The notes: a model not told the origin generated them from the letters alone. Positions 36,859 through 47,469 are shown, counted from the stretch's first letter. The stretch: 64,000 nucleotides of DNA from Chitinophaga solisilvae (GCF_009928525.1 NZ_JAABOK010000020.1:39108-103107), one strand, 5' to 3'. Made by a program: numbers and translations.

Positions 36859-38148
36859 TTAAAACCAGATAAACCATTGTGGTTGCCAACGGATCAGGGA
36901 GGCGATACCCCAGATGATCAGCGCCATGCCCAACATTCCCCAGGCTTTGCGGCGTTTCCAGCTGTAGCCCAGCAGTACCGGTATTTCCCAGTATTTAATC
37001 ATCACATAGCAGAGTAAAGCGCCCAGGGCAGTCCAGGCCATCAACGGTATACTGAACCGGGTACCGGCCAGCAACATGGCGCAGCACCATATCACCGTTA
37101 CCAGCTGCAGCCAGATGTAGTTGCGGCGGCCGCAGCGGGTCACTTCTTCCACAGACAGGTACAGTAGCATGGCAGCCACCAGGATGCCCACGGTGGCCAG
37201 CGGTTGCGGGAATACCGCCGCAAAACATATCAGCACCCCCCAGGCCGCCAAAGCGGCGGCTGTGTAAGTGGCCAGCCGGCGGCCCGATGCCCGTATATTC
37301 CCTCCGAAAGGCAGTAACAGGCGGCTGAGCAACCCCTGACGCCAGGTTACAGGAGGCATCGCAAACAGCGCTATCAGCAGCGGCACTGCAATTTCATAAG
37401 CGTACCACTCATCCTGACAACGGTATATGACCCAGGCCATACACCCCGCAGCTGCGGCGGCGGGCAGGCAGATTTCCCGGAAAGCCGCTGCGGGCGGTAC
37501 CCGGCCATCGAGGCATTCCATGACAGCGTCCAGGTATTGCTTCACCAGATATCTGCGTGTAGCGATGGCCGTTAGTTGCGCCCATACCACAAATAATCCG
37601 CAATGTATGACCACCGTACGCAATGCGGTGTCCTGTATCCATACTCCGGTATATACTGCTGCAAGGCCCAGCAGCAGCAACTCCCAGGTTAACATGCGGG
37701 GAGAAAAGAGACGATAAAACAAGGGTGCCAGATGCCTGATCAGCCAGTTGCGGATATTTGTCCAGTAGCGCCCCAGCAGCTGCAGCAGTGCCCAGGCAGC
37801 TATCAGTCCGGATAAACCTATCAGCAGCCGCGATGCAGTGAATACGCCTCTCAGCGCCTGCAGCCGGGAAGGCTGCTTCGCCCGGTAGCGTATTTCCGTA
37901 TTGGCCAGCAGCTCCTGCGCCAGCGTACCGGCGTCTTCCCTGGATACCGGTGGCAGCTCCGCACGGTACTGCTGCCAGAAACTATCGGCAACGGCTACAC
38001 TGGAATAACGCTGTAAGGTGGCATACTGGTATAATATGGCCTGCTGACGGGAAGTCAATACAGACAAGGTTCTGGCAAGATCTTTTTCAGTGGCGGCTGC
38101 AACATGTCTCCAACATAACAGGCATAGCAGGATATGGATAATACGCAT
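36859..38148 (-). CDS. Polytopic membrane protein of unknown function, 429 aa
   Basis: The ATG at 38148 opens a signal-like segment (RIIHILLCLLCWRHVAAA). The longer frame would cover the hexosaminidase end and is rejected. Residues about 20-110 form a soluble helical domain with VLTSRQQAILYQYATLQRY, and from about 110 on there are roughly ten hydrophobic segments of about 20 residues. The layout suggests an inner-membrane protein with a periplasmic N-terminal domain, resembling small mechanosensitive-channel relatives only in general shape. No family is recognised. Confidence 0.75.
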   Translation of the reverse strand: MRIIHILLCLLCWRHVAAATEKDLARTLSVLTSRQQAILYQYATLQRYSSVAVADSFWQQYRAELPPVSREDAGTLAQELLANTEIRYRAKQPSRLQALRGVFTASRLLIGLSGLIAAWALLQLLGRYWTNIRNWLIRHLAPLFYRLFSPRMLTWELLLLGLAAVYTGVWIQDTALRTVVIHCGLFVVWAQLTAIATRRYLVKQYLDAVMECLDGRVPPAAAFREICLPAAAAAGCMAWVIYRCQDEWYAYEIAVPLLIALFAMPPVTWRQGLLSRLLLPFGGNIRASGRRLATYTAAALAAWGVLICFAAVFPQPLATVGILVAAMLLYLSVEEVTRCGRRNYIWLQLVTVIWCCAMLLAGTRFSIPLMAWTALGALLCYVMIKYWEIPVLLGYSWKRRKAWGMLGMALIIWGIASLIRWQPQWFIWF

Positions 38149-38181
38149 AGCTGTCAAAAATACAGATCTTCCGGTAACAAC

Positions 38182-38213
38182 AAAGGGTTCCGGAAATATT
38201 CCCGGAACCCTTT
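38182..38213. terminator. Terminator-like hairpin after the hexosaminidase gene
   Basis: A perfect 12-base stem AAAGGGTTCCGG (38182-38193) / CCGGAACCCTTT (38202-38213) with an 8-base loop. On the minus strand it lies just after the GH20 stop, followed by a weak T run, and 34 bases upstream of the next start, so it separates the two genes. Confidence 0.75.
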
Positions 38214-38234
38214 TCCTATCGGTAGCAATATTGA

Positions 38235-40532
38235 TTATTTCGTTTTCAGCCACGTATCGGGTACGGGTTGCAGCGGACTTCCGTTCACGCTGTATTCGAG
38301 TTTGAGCGTATACCCGCCGCCACCTTCCACAAAATCCACGCGGAAGGGGTGCCATCCTTTTTCCAGGGCAACCTGGCCGCTCTTCTGTAAAGGTGCATGC
38401 CAGCCGTCATTATTCACGGTTTCGTGGCCGCCGATATACAGCATACCACCATCATCACAGGTCAGGAAGAAGCTGTAGATACCGGTTTCCGGCGCTTGAA
38501 TGTATCCCTGCAGCCGCGCACCAAATGCCGCGCCGGCAGGCCCCAGGCCTTCGGGTATCACTATATTGGCTACACGAACAGTAGTATCCGGTGCAGGTTT
38601 AATGACGCGGGTGGTTTTAAAGCTGCCCTTGAAATAGTCCAGCTGCAGGCCATTTACAGCCGGTGTTATGCCAGCAGGTTTTGCATAGGACTGTTTGCGG
38701 TAATGCAGCGTATAAATATCACCGCGGTTGCCGGCCGGGCTGAAAGCCGCCAGCTTAATGGTTTGCGGCTCACTGATGCGGTAGTCTGCCGGGAGTACCG
38801 GAGAAGCAGCCACCGGTATAGTGCCGTCCGTTGTATAGCGGATACTCAGATTGTCCAGGGGTTTGCGTACCCGTAACGTTACCGGCTCTACGAAAACATT
38901 ATCTTCCGTAAAACCGTCCAGGTCGGGCAGGCGGTAATGAACGCCCAGCTGGTCCAGGCGGGCATAATGTTCGTTCAGGCGTTGCAGGTAGCCACCATAA
39001 TCCTGGCGGTTGGTCCATAATACCTCCGAGAGGGCAGTCATGCGGGGCATAAACATGTAGTCGGCCCGCTTTTCAGAAGGTATCCATTCTGTCCAGATAT
39101 TGGCCTGCGCTCCCATGATATGCGCGGCTTCGTCCGCGGTAAGCCCTTTCGGGATGGGATTGAAATGATATACATTGGATAGTGAATTGCGGTCTGGAAC
39201 ACCGTCAAAGTACAGCGGGTTGCCAGGCGTCATAATCACTTTATTACCGTGTCTGGCAGCTTTCACCGGGGCATCAGGCACCCAGGAGCGCCAGTACATC
39301 AGCAAAGCGGTTTCGCTGATACCGCCTTCCAGAATTTCATCCCAGCCAATCAGGCGTTTGCCTTTGGAATGGAAGAACTTCTCCATACGTTTTACAAAGT
39401 AACTCTGCAGTTCCTCTACGCTTTTCAGGTTGTTTTGCTGCATCACGGTGGCACAGAGCGGAGACTTTGCCCAGCTGGTCTTCTCGACCTCATCGGCGCC
39501 CAGGTGTATATATTCGGACGGAAACAGCGCGGCTATTTCTGAAAACACATCTTCTGCAAATTTGTAAGTGGCCTCATTGCAGGGGCATATGGGTGTGGAG
39601 AAATCCTTTCCCCAGCCGCTTTCACCGCTGCAGGACAGATAAGGATAAGCGCGGATCGCCGCCATCATATGCCCTGGCATATCTATCTCCGGAATAATTT
39701 CCACATGTCTGGCTGCAGCAAACGCAATCAGGTCGCGCATCTGCGCCTGGGTATAGAAGCCTCCGTACAGGGTCTTCCCGTTTTTATGAATGATGTGCGC
39801 CGTATCAATTGCCATATCAGGATTATTTTTTGCCTGCTGCATGCAGACAGAATCCTGGTTATTAAACGTACGCCATGCTCCCTGTTGGGTAAGCAGCGGA
39901 TATTTTTTGATTTCAATACGCCAGCCCTGGTCATCAGTCAGATGCAGGTGCAATTTATTCATCTTGTAGAGGGCCAGCAGGTCAATAAATTTCTTCAGAT
40001 AGTCTATGGAGAAGAAGTGCCGGGAAACATCCAGGTGCATACCCCGCCAGGCGTACGCCGGCTGATCTTTCAGATCCATCGCCGGAATATTGACCGCCGT
40101 AACATGCCCGCCTGCGCTGCCTTCTGTAAAAGGCGGCATCAGCTGACGCAGTGTCTCCACCGCGCGGAAAAAGCCTGCCGCACCTTTGGCGCTGATGACC
40201 AGCTGCTGCGGATTTACCTGCATGGTATAAGCCTCCTCTCCTGCCAGTGCATCATTCAGACGCAGGATGATCACATTGGCAGCGGGCGCTTTGGCCGCTA
40301 CTTTCAGGCTATAGCCCAGCCCCTGCCGGATCAGTGATTGCAGTTGTGCGGTTTCGTTGCTGTAACGTCCTGCGTGGGCGGGAAGTACCAGCCTGGTATC
40401 TTTTGTGATCACAAATTCGCCTGTACCGGGTACCAGCTGCTGCGGGTACGGGATTACAGGGAAACGCTGCTCCTGTGCATGCAGCCGCGTGCCAAGCGCC
40501 AATAGCAGCGCCATCGTCCATAGTTTCCTCAT
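38235..40532 (-). CDS. Exported GH20 beta-N-acetylhexosaminidase with C-terminal PA14 domain
   Basis: 765 aa. Signal peptide (RKLWTMALLLALGTRLHAQ), GH20b N-terminal domain (about 22-145), GH20 barrel (about 155-510) with HLHLTDDQGWR (195-205), DMPGHM (284-289) and the catalytic pair D347-E348 in HLGADEVEK. Then a small beta domain with LDNLSIRYTTDGTIP and a PA14-like domain (about 650-765, with DDGGMLYIGG). It would release terminal N-acetylglucosamine from chitin or glycan fragments in the periplasm or outside. The added PA14 domain probably binds sugar. Confidence 0.92.
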   Translation of the reverse strand: MRKLWTMALLLALGTRLHAQEQRFPVIPYPQQLVPGTGEFVITKDTRLVLPAHAGRYSNETAQLQSLIRQGLGYSLKVAAKAPAANVIILRLNDALAGEEAYTMQVNPQQLVISAKGAAGFFRAVETLRQLMPPFTEGSAGGHVTAVNIPAMDLKDQPAYAWRGMHLDVSRHFFSIDYLKKFIDLLALYKMNKLHLHLTDDQGWRIEIKKYPLLTQQGAWRTFNNQDSVCMQQAKNNPDMAIDTAHIIHKNGKTLYGGFYTQAQMRDLIAFAAARHVEIIPEIDMPGHMMAAIRAYPYLSCSGESGWGKDFSTPICPCNEATYKFAEDVFSEIAALFPSEYIHLGADEVEKTSWAKSPLCATVMQQNNLKSVEELQSYFVKRMEKFFHSKGKRLIGWDEILEGGISETALLMYWRSWVPDAPVKAARHGNKVIMTPGNPLYFDGVPDRNSLSNVYHFNPIPKGLTADEAAHIMGAQANIWTEWIPSEKRADYMFMPRMTALSEVLWTNRQDYGGYLQRLNEHYARLDQLGVHYRLPDLDGFTEDNVFVEPVTLRVRKPLDNLSIRYTTDGTIPVAASPVLPADYRISEPQTIKLAAFSPAGNRGDIYTLHYRKQSYAKPAGITPAVNGLQLDYFKGSFKTTRVIKPAPDTTVRVANIVIPEGLGPAGAAFGARLQGYIQAPETGIYSFFLTCDDGGMLYIGGHETVNNDGWHAPLQKSGQVALEKGWHPFRVDFVEGGGGYTLKLEYSVNGSPLQPVPDTWLKTK

Positions 40533-40624
40533 AAAATTCTCGTTATAGCATGATTTCCAACAGGCAAATCTAACGGGAAAAGCAGGCGTAACCTAATGCG
40601 ATATTGTCTTTTTATGGGGGTATA

Positions 40625-41224
40625 TTAATAACCCGTAATCTTCAGTAGCTCAAAAAATTCCTGCTCCGGTACTTCGCGGACTTCTCCCGGCTGCAGGTTT
40701 CCGAGGGTCATATCTTCGATGGAAACACGTATCAGCCGCTGACACCGGTGTTTTACGGCGCCTACCATTTTGCGTACCTGGTGATATTTTCCTTCTGTCA
40801 GGGTGATGAGCAGCCAGGTATGCGGAGCGTTGGCGGGGAGCTCAAAGCTGCGTTCAGCAATAGTAACGGGCTTCTGTGTTATTTCAATATGACAGGGAGT
40901 GGTGACGTATTCTTCTCCGCCGTCTATACGAATGGGCACACCGTGACGCAACCGCTGCAGGGTTTCTCCGCTCATCGCCCCTTTTACTTTTACCAGGTAG
41001 GTACGCCGGTGCGGCACCTCGCTTTGGAAAAGCAGCCGGGTTACTTTTTTGTTGGTGGTCAGCAGCAGCAATCCTTCAGAATGGTTATCCAGCCGGCCTA
41101 CCGCATGGGTGCCTTCCGGAAACGGATAATCCAGGTCGCACAGCAGGTTCACCTTATCGGGGCTGACAAACTGCGAAACCATATCAAATGGTTTATAGAT
41201 AACGAAATAACGATGCGCCTCCAT
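40625..41224 (-). CDS. rluE: 23S rRNA pseudouridine synthase, RluE-like
   Basis: 199 aa from the ATG at 41224. A TTG seven codons upstream also fits but would overlap the acetyltransferase gene. It has the RsuA-family core without an S4 domain: YFVIYKPFDMVSQF at the start and the catalytic motif GRLDNHSEGLLLLT with D46. RluE-type enzymes modify one uridine in 23S rRNA. The lack of S4 and the length favour RluE over RluB and RluF. It starts one base after the GNAT stop and is thus translationally linked to it. Confidence 0.82.
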   Translation of the reverse strand: MEAHRYFVIYKPFDMVSQFVSPDKVNLLCDLDYPFPEGTHAVGRLDNHSEGLLLLTTNKKVTRLLFQSEVPHRRTYLVKVKGAMSGETLQRLRHGVPIRIDGGEEYVTTPCHIEITQKPVTIAERSFELPANAPHTWLLITLTEGKYHQVRKMVGAVKHRCQRLIRVSIEDMTLGNLQPGEVREVPEQEFFELLKITGY

Positions 41225-41225
41225 G

Positions 41226-41735
41226 CTAATCAATAGAAATTTCAAAAAGGCTGAGCTGAGCGGCAGAATAGTGCGCCGGCAGCTGAGCGGTGTCTCCCGG
41301 CGTCACCAGCCCCAGGAAAGTAAAACCACATTTTACATAGTAGCTGATCAGCTCCTGGTTATCTCCCCAGGTATCCATCCGGATAAATTTCAAGCCCTGT
41401 TCACGGCCGTATTCCTTTGCCCATTTTACAATTTCCCTTACATAACTGCCTCCTCTGAAAGCCGGGTTGGTAACAATCCTGTGAAGGTAAACGGCAGGAT
41501 CGTTGTTTTTTTCTCCCCAGATAAACGGGTCGCTGAAAGCCGTTACAAATACACAGGCAATTTTACCATCCTGTACAATCTTCCACTGATGACCGGCAGC
41601 AATTTCCCTGGCAACCAGGTCCCGGTCAAAAGCCTTCCAGTGCTTGTGAAATCTTGTTTTCTGAAATGCAATGGCTTCATCATAAAGACGGAATATTTCG
41701 TCCATGTCTGCCGCCGTACTGGTGGTAAATTCCAT
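41226..41735 (-). CDS. GNAT-family N-acetyltransferase
   Basis: 169 aa. GNAT fold with an N-terminal helix pair, a central beta strand (IACVFVTAFSD), the acetyl-CoA pyrophosphate loop region NPAFRGGSYVREIVKWAKEYGREQG (about 92-117) and C-terminal FIRMDTWGDNQELISYYVKCGFTFLG. The loop lacks a full Q/R-x-x-G-x-G/A but keeps FRGGSYV. The substrate is unknown. It forms a two-gene unit with the pseudouridine synthase. Confidence 0.87.
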   Translation of the reverse strand: MEFTTSTAADMDEIFRLYDEAIAFQKTRFHKHWKAFDRDLVAREIAAGHQWKIVQDGKIACVFVTAFSDPFIWGEKNNDPAVYLHRIVTNPAFRGGSYVREIVKWAKEYGREQGLKFIRMDTWGDNQELISYYVKCGFTFLGLVTPGDTAQLPAHYSAAQLSLFEISID

Positions 41736-41852
41736 AATATTAATTTTTGCAGGATGGTATCCGGGGCGGCAAGGTTAGTGAAAAGCAGAGATATAAACAA
41801 ATGCGTCTGGTGACAATTGTGCTGCGCAGCTTGTTAAACGAATGGAAAGATA

Positions 41853-42317
41853 TCACCAGAAACGCCACCACGGCTTCTCCGGAGTATTCATGGTAATAAC
41901 GGCATCATTCCCGGAAGCAATACCGGCGAATACAGGATGACCTACTTCCTGAAAAGAAACACCATTCAGTGCGGGAATAAATTTCTGCGCGAAGATATAT
42001 CTGTCTGCATCCTTCCTGTCATATCCGACCAGGATAACTGCATCGATGGCATGTTCCCCCCTTTCATCTGTAAAGAAACCATCTTTGGCATAGATGGCGT
42101 AATCGGGCTGCATCTCCCGGATACACTGATCAAACATTTTATTTCCTTCTTCCGGCAGAGAACCGGAAAAAGTTTTCATGATCTGTTTTTCACCGGTAAT
42201 CAGCAAGGCCACCGGCGACATTGGATGAACCTTATCCTTCTTCAGGCCCATCGCATGCTTCAGCATGAAAATCATGTGCTCCATCAGTTCGTTCGATGCG
42301 TCCTGGAGTCCTTTCAT
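41853..42317 (-). CDS. Small cytoplasmic protein of unknown function, about 154 aa
   Basis: The frame is open to 42479 but the upstream part (Cys- and Trp-rich) overlaps the end of the DUF4132 gene. The ATG at 42317 (MKGLQDASNELMEHM) starts a helix and is preferred. An ATG at 42395 is possible. Mixed alpha/beta sequence with a GEKQIMKTFSGSLPEEGNKMFDQCIREM helix and an acidic loop ending in TPEKPWWRFW. It follows the DUF4132 gene on the same strand. No family is recognised. Confidence 0.65.
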   Translation of the reverse strand: MKGLQDASNELMEHMIFMLKHAMGLKKDKVHPMSPVALLITGEKQIMKTFSGSLPEEGNKMFDQCIREMQPDYAIYAKDGFFTDERGEHAIDAVILVGYDRKDADRYIFAQKFIPALNGVSFQEVGHPVFAGIASGNDAVITMNTPEKPWWRFW

Positions 42318-42438
42318 TGTATAGCGGAATTTTTGCCTGTCAATACCGGGAGCCGGTGTACACCAAACATACTGAATATAACCGACAAAATGCAGCATGA
42401 GCTGCCGCCATTTCGGGCAGCAGCTCATGGCTGTATCA

Positions 42439-45400
42439 TTATGACAATTGCTGTAATATGGTAGGATCCTGAATCTCATGATCGCGGGCCAGCATCAGTA
42501 CTTTAGAGATCAGTTCTGCTGATTTTGGATCATCGTCTGCAAAAGGCAGAAATATTCTGCCCCTGTGCTGCGAATGCACCGGTAAAACGGACAGGTATTT
42601 CCCCGGGAGCTGGTGTACCACTGCACTCCCCAGATGTACGCTGTATTCGCCGTATTTCCCGTTTATCAGGGCATGTGTGCCTTCCACCCTTACGTTCTTC
42701 AGCCTGAAGAGGCGGCAGGTTTCTTCCAGCAGCACCTGTCTCATTTCCACAGAAGAATGACTGGCTTCCGGATCAACGCCGCCAACATGCGCTACACTTA
42801 CCACCAGGTCAAGATCCCGCATCACCTCGCTGAAGATCAACGGGGAGATACTGCTAAAGGCTACCTGTTTATAGTTCTTCAGATCATGGAAGATGATGGT
42901 TTCGAGGGTCGGGCTTTCGATTTCACCCGGAGAGAACCAGTTGGCCTGTGCATAGATTTTGGCGACAAAGCCGTCTCTGTGAAACACCTTCTGCAGTCCT
43001 TCTTCATAATCCACCTTCCAGCCGCGGCCCCTGAGCAGCGCTACCGTCTGTGCCGGCTGTACCTGGTGACCGGCATACCTGCGGGAAACGGATTTTTCTT
43101 TCAGCTCCTCTGCCAGCGGTACATACAGTTCACGGAATACCTGCCGGAAAGGCTGCTGTATTTTCTTTTCAAAGCAATAACGCTGATAGGCGCTCCAGGA
43201 TTGATTGCGATGCAGGTCGCTGCAATGGGCAATACGGAAAGTATCCTGCGGCGAGGCTGGCGTCAGGTTACCATTTGCATCGCAGAGACTTTCTGCACTA
43301 TAAAAGCCATGTCCTTTCTCCGTGATAAACACCAGGTGCTGCAGGTGTTTTGCTATGACCGGGTGAGAAAACAGGGTGGTCATTTCAGCGAAAGAAAATA
43401 CATCTCCCCGCACCATAGCGTCTTCCAGGGCTTTACGCGAACGGCGGAACTGTTCACGCAATGTTTTCCGGTATTCCGCCAGCTCCAGCACTTTTTTATC
43501 GTTCTTATATTTAGGCGGAATAGATTTCAGTTGCTTATCTCCTTTAAAAGCCACTACATCTGCCTGTCCTTCTTCATCAATAATCAGCCCGATAATGGTA
43601 TCATCAAACTGCACCTGTGTTTCTTTCGACAGGATAGACTGCACCTGCCGGGTTTCCATAGCCCAGGTAAGGCGGACAGGATCCGCATAGCCAGCATTCC
43701 TGGCCAGGTTTTCCATGGCGATACGCAGCGCCAGTGACTCGCTCGACTGCTTCTGCGCGCCAAACTGTTTACTTTCCTTTTTAAACTGCTGCAGGTATTC
43801 GTACCTTGACAGCACATCCTTGTCTGCGTTAGCTTTACTTAACGGAATCAGGCCATACAGGCGCAGGTAGTCCTGGTCCCGCTTCTCCTTTACTTTCTGG
43901 GTGACTTCCTTTATCTTCAGGATGCCCGTCATAACGTCCGCGTATAAACGTGCGCGCCGGTGTGCGTTGCCATCACTGATATATTTGGCCGCGTCGTAAA
44001 CAATCTGCCAGCGGGCTTTTCCCAGCTCCTTCATGGCTGTGTTGAACCATTCCTTGTCTACCGCACCATCCTTGAAATCCTGCAGATCAACGGCAGAATA
44101 ACGTGCGATCTCACTTTCTGCTTCTGCATTCTGCTCTGTACCGGAAGATTTTGTATGTGCGTGCATCCACCAGATAGCTGCGTCCAGCCCCTTCCAGCCG
44201 AGGTACTGGCTGATGAATGGCTGCCATTGCGGTGCATACACCGCCGCTTCAATCAACTGCGGTTCTGTCATCCTGATTTTTTTTACGGCAGCATTGAACT
44301 GCTCCTGCGTATCGTCAGGCAGCGGGAAACATCGTTTCAGCAAGGTGCTCAGCAGCTGCTGTTTACTGAAAGCGGTATCGCTGTAGCTGTAAATATAACC
44401 GCGATGCAATGTTGTCTTGCCCAACCCTGCCCATATTTCCCCGAAGCGGCTGATACCGTAAACGGTCTGCAGTACCTGCACAAAATGTGTGACAGCAGTA
44501 GCAGAGTCTCCGCGTTTCAGTTCTATATCCAGGAAGTGTTCTCTGACGCGGCTGAACATCAGCTCCAGGAAAGGGAAAGCAGTGAAGTAGTCGAACTGGT
44601 CTTTCTTTCTTTTGATGCTGCCAGACAAGGTGCGCATATTTTCGATGCTGATAAGGCAGCGATACATCTCTCCTTCTCCGATCAGGCCAGCCTGGAATGC
44701 CTTGCAGCAAAGCAGCAGCGGAGGGTTATACAGGTGGGCATATTGTGGCAGCCCGCTGAACTGCCGCCAGTGGTACAGATTCCAGGCCAGTGCCAGCGCA
44801 TCTCCTTCCAGCTCCTGTATTACCAGCAGGTGAAGGAAAGTATTGTGCCAGCTAAGGGCCTGCCAGCCTATTTCATTATTATAATACGTTCCCCCTTTAC
44901 CGTTATAGCCCAGTACCTCCGGCGGAAGTGCCTGGTATACGCGGGTGCAGGCGCCCAGCAGAAATTCATTGCGCCTGTCAAATGTATGCACAGGCACCAG
45001 CGCCTGAATAATTTTCAATAACGGGTTATACCATTTGTTTGGGTATTTTGCCATTACCTCCTTCGGTATCACCTCCTGCATCACCGGCAGGTAATCTGTT
45101 GCCAGTGCGGTAAAGCGTTCGTCTGATCTTTCCGACTTATCTTTCAGCAGTGTGTTCAGTATAAACAGATCACGCGGTGTTAATCCTGATTCCTGGTACC
45201 ATTTCTCCCAGACCTCCGGCAGCGGGTAGTTCGCATATTCTTCCAGTACGGATGCAAATTTATAGCCATAGGCTTTTTTGTTGCGGAAGCTACTGCCCAG
45301 CAGGATGGCTTCCTTGCTGTTGTTGTAATTTTCTACTTCATACTCATATGAGCAATTTTCTTCGAACAGACGATACAGTGCCATCAGCGCTTCCTGTATC

Positions 45401-47469
45401 TCCGGCAGTGACCGGGAGCAGCCATATGGCCCTGCAGCCAGGCATGTTCCGTAATAATCGCCTTCCTGCACAGCAGGTAATACTGCCTGCGGCACAGCAG
45501 CCGGATCATAGCATCCGTAGCCGTTTTCGGCGGTATATGTCTGCAACTGGCTGTTTTCTCCTACCAGCTGTGATAATAAAATTTCTTCTTTCTGAGAGAT
45601 ATTTTTTCTTTCTGAAAAAGTAGTGATAAATGTTTGCAGCGTGGCGGTGAGGCGGTTGGCTTTGCGGAGCCGCAATGCGATGTCCAGTCCGGCCAGGCGC
45701 TGTTCCGTATCGCCATTCAGCAGTTTTTCCGTGGCAGACAACACCACTTCATCCTGTTGTTTTAATATGAGGTCAATGCTTTTACTTCTGACACCGGCGC
45801 CTTTCCGTTTCAGCATATCTGTAAAAATATCCAGTTCTCCGATGGTGAACTGTTCTTTGCCCAGAGCATTGAAGGCGGTGTTCACCACATATTCTCCGCG
45901 GTCTTTCAACAGGCGTAAGGCGAAATTACGTTGAAAAGCGCTGAGTGGTTCCGGTGCAGATTGCTGTTGCCAGCTGTAGGGAGAGTAACCGGGCAGCAGC
46001 TGCCGTGCAAGCTGTTCGCGCAGCGGCAGGCTCATCTCATCAAAGTATCCCAGCAGGATATCCAGCCGGTCCTGCTGATCCAGGATCAGCTGCATCATGG
46101 CGCTGAGTGCGTGATTGCGGTCGAAGGTGACATGCATCCAGGAGAAGACTACGCCTTCAAACACTTTTTCCTTTTCGGGAGCGCGTTGCACCAGGGTGTG
46201 CAGTGTCGGGAACAGTTCCGGAAACCATTGGTTATGCTGTGCAGCAGCAGATGTCAGCTGCCTGTTTACAATGCCCAGGGCCAGTGCATTTACAGCCAGG
46301 TCTTCATCATGGAGGGCGTTAACCGCCAGAGGCATATCAACATTGTAGTATTGTGTTTCAGCCGCGAATTTCAGCGCCAGGCAGCGTTTCTCCGCATTGC
46401 CCTTCTGCTGCAGTTCCAGCAGCAGCGGGCGTGTTGCCGCCACATCATACACCCCCTGCGCCCAGAGAGCCATGTATACTTCTGCATTATGCTTACTGCT
46501 GACAGCCGCCTGAATTTTTTCCGGTGCTTCCAGGTATTCAGCCGCTTTTTCCAGCAGCTGGCGGATAGTATTTTCCTTCTCTGCTTCCCAGCCCAGGCCG
46601 GCCCATACATCTACGGCGCGTATCACAGAAGAAAACCGGGTCAGCTTATGTTCCAGTATTACGCGGATCATGTATTTCAGCGCACCGGTGGATGTTTCGT
46701 CGAGCGACTCCAGGATAGTCTGCCGCAGTCCTTCCTGGCGCTGTGCTGCCAGCAGCAGCTTTTCCACCAGCTGCCATGCGGCAGGTTTTTCACTGGTGAG
46801 CAACGCCTTGATAAGGTTACGGGTAACTTTACCTTCCGGGTCTTTATTAAAGATGATATTCTCCGCTGCGGTAAATACTTCTTCATTATCCATATCGATG
46901 GCGGCAGCCCATACCGGATACAGGCCATCGCTCTGAAAGGAGTGATGATAACGGAGCTGTTCCGTAAACGTCAGATCGTACTGTGTTATCTTCTTATCCG
47001 GATAGTAACGGCTGACGAAGGATTGCAGTATAGCTATCCGCAGGAAGTTCAGCTGATTTACAAAGTAAACTTCCGGATCATGCGGTGCGCAGAAGGAGCG
47101 GCGCATATAGCCGTGCAGGTACATCCGGTAACGTACTTTTTCCCAGGCATACTTTACATAAGGCATAACAGTTTCTCCAAAAATGAATATCAGCAGCCGA
47201 TGATACTCCGGCTCGTCCCACGATTTTCCACCGAGCAGCGTTTCAAGACGGGTATAACGCTCATCCTTATACGAAATGGCAGCCATAAACCGGTGTTCAT
47301 TTCCCGGCTGCTGCTGCAGTGCGTCCAGCAACAGCAGCACAATTTCAGCAGTAGCGGCAGTCAGCTGGTCATGAGCGCTCCCTCCTTTAAAAACAGCCAT
47401 CATCGTAGCGGTCATCTGCTCAACATACTGCGGTTTTTCCCTGCTTTGCAGGAACTCATTTACATCCAT
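42439..47469 (-). CDS. DUF4132 (MolR/YehI-type) giant protein
   Basis: 1676 aa from the ATG at 47469, after a possible TTG two codons earlier. A long helical-repeat N-terminal region (about 1-650, HEAT-like, with many ALxxLL-type helices), a middle part now called DUF5724 and the DUF4132 C-terminal region (about 1230-1676), with QDYLRLYGLIPLSKA, GWKVDYEEGLQKVFHRDGFVAKIYA and a final SQHRGRIFLPFADDDPKSAELISKVLMLA segment. E. coli relatives (MolR, YehI) have no well-defined activity. No signal peptide. The frame is intact over 5 kb. Its start is followed upstream by a large inverted repeat. Confidence 0.87.
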   Translation of the reverse strand: MDVNEFLQSREKPQYVEQMTATMMAVFKGGSAHDQLTAATAEIVLLLLDALQQQPGNEHRFMAAISYKDERYTRLETLLGGKSWDEPEYHRLLIFIFGETVMPYVKYAWEKVRYRMYLHGYMRRSFCAPHDPEVYFVNQLNFLRIAILQSFVSRYYPDKKITQYDLTFTEQLRYHHSFQSDGLYPVWAAAIDMDNEEVFTAAENIIFNKDPEGKVTRNLIKALLTSEKPAAWQLVEKLLLAAQRQEGLRQTILESLDETSTGALKYMIRVILEHKLTRFSSVIRAVDVWAGLGWEAEKENTIRQLLEKAAEYLEAPEKIQAAVSSKHNAEVYMALWAQGVYDVAATRPLLLELQQKGNAEKRCLALKFAAETQYYNVDMPLAVNALHDEDLAVNALALGIVNRQLTSAAAQHNQWFPELFPTLHTLVQRAPEKEKVFEGVVFSWMHVTFDRNHALSAMMQLILDQQDRLDILLGYFDEMSLPLREQLARQLLPGYSPYSWQQQSAPEPLSAFQRNFALRLLKDRGEYVVNTAFNALGKEQFTIGELDIFTDMLKRKGAGVRSKSIDLILKQQDEVVLSATEKLLNGDTEQRLAGLDIALRLRKANRLTATLQTFITTFSERKNISQKEEILLSQLVGENSQLQTYTAENGYGCYDPAAVPQAVLPAVQEGDYYGTCLAAGPYGCSRSLPEIQEALMALYRLFEENCSYEYEVENYNNSKEAILLGSSFRNKKAYGYKFASVLEEYANYPLPEVWEKWYQESGLTPRDLFILNTLLKDKSERSDERFTALATDYLPVMQEVIPKEVMAKYPNKWYNPLLKIIQALVPVHTFDRRNEFLLGACTRVYQALPPEVLGYNGKGGTYYNNEIGWQALSWHNTFLHLLVIQELEGDALALAWNLYHWRQFSGLPQYAHLYNPPLLLCCKAFQAGLIGEGEMYRCLISIENMRTLSGSIKRKKDQFDYFTAFPFLELMFSRVREHFLDIELKRGDSATAVTHFVQVLQTVYGISRFGEIWAGLGKTTLHRGYIYSYSDTAFSKQQLLSTLLKRCFPLPDDTQEQFNAAVKKIRMTEPQLIEAAVYAPQWQPFISQYLGWKGLDAAIWWMHAHTKSSGTEQNAEAESEIARYSAVDLQDFKDGAVDKEWFNTAMKELGKARWQIVYDAAKYISDGNAHRRARLYADVMTGILKIKEVTQKVKEKRDQDYLRLYGLIPLSKANADKDVLSRYEYLQQFKKESKQFGAQKQSSESLALRIAMENLARNAGYADPVRLTWAMETRQVQSILSKETQVQFDDTIIGLIIDEEGQADVVAFKGDKQLKSIPPKYKNDKKVLELAEYRKTLREQFRRSRKALEDAMVRGDVFSFAEMTTLFSHPVIAKHLQHLVFITEKGHGFYSAESLCDANGNLTPASPQDTFRIAHCSDLHRNQSWSAYQRYCFEKKIQQPFRQVFRELYVPLAEELKEKSVSRRYAGHQVQPAQTVALLRGRGWKVDYEEGLQKVFHRDGFVAKIYAQANWFSPGEIESPTLETIIFHDLKNYKQVAFSSISPLIFSEVMRDLDLVVSVAHVGGVDPEASHSSVEMRQVLLEETCRLFRLKNVRVEGTHALINGKYGEYSVHLGSAVVHQLPGKYLSVLPVHSQHRGRIFLPFADDDPKSAELISKVLMLARDHEIQDPTILQQLS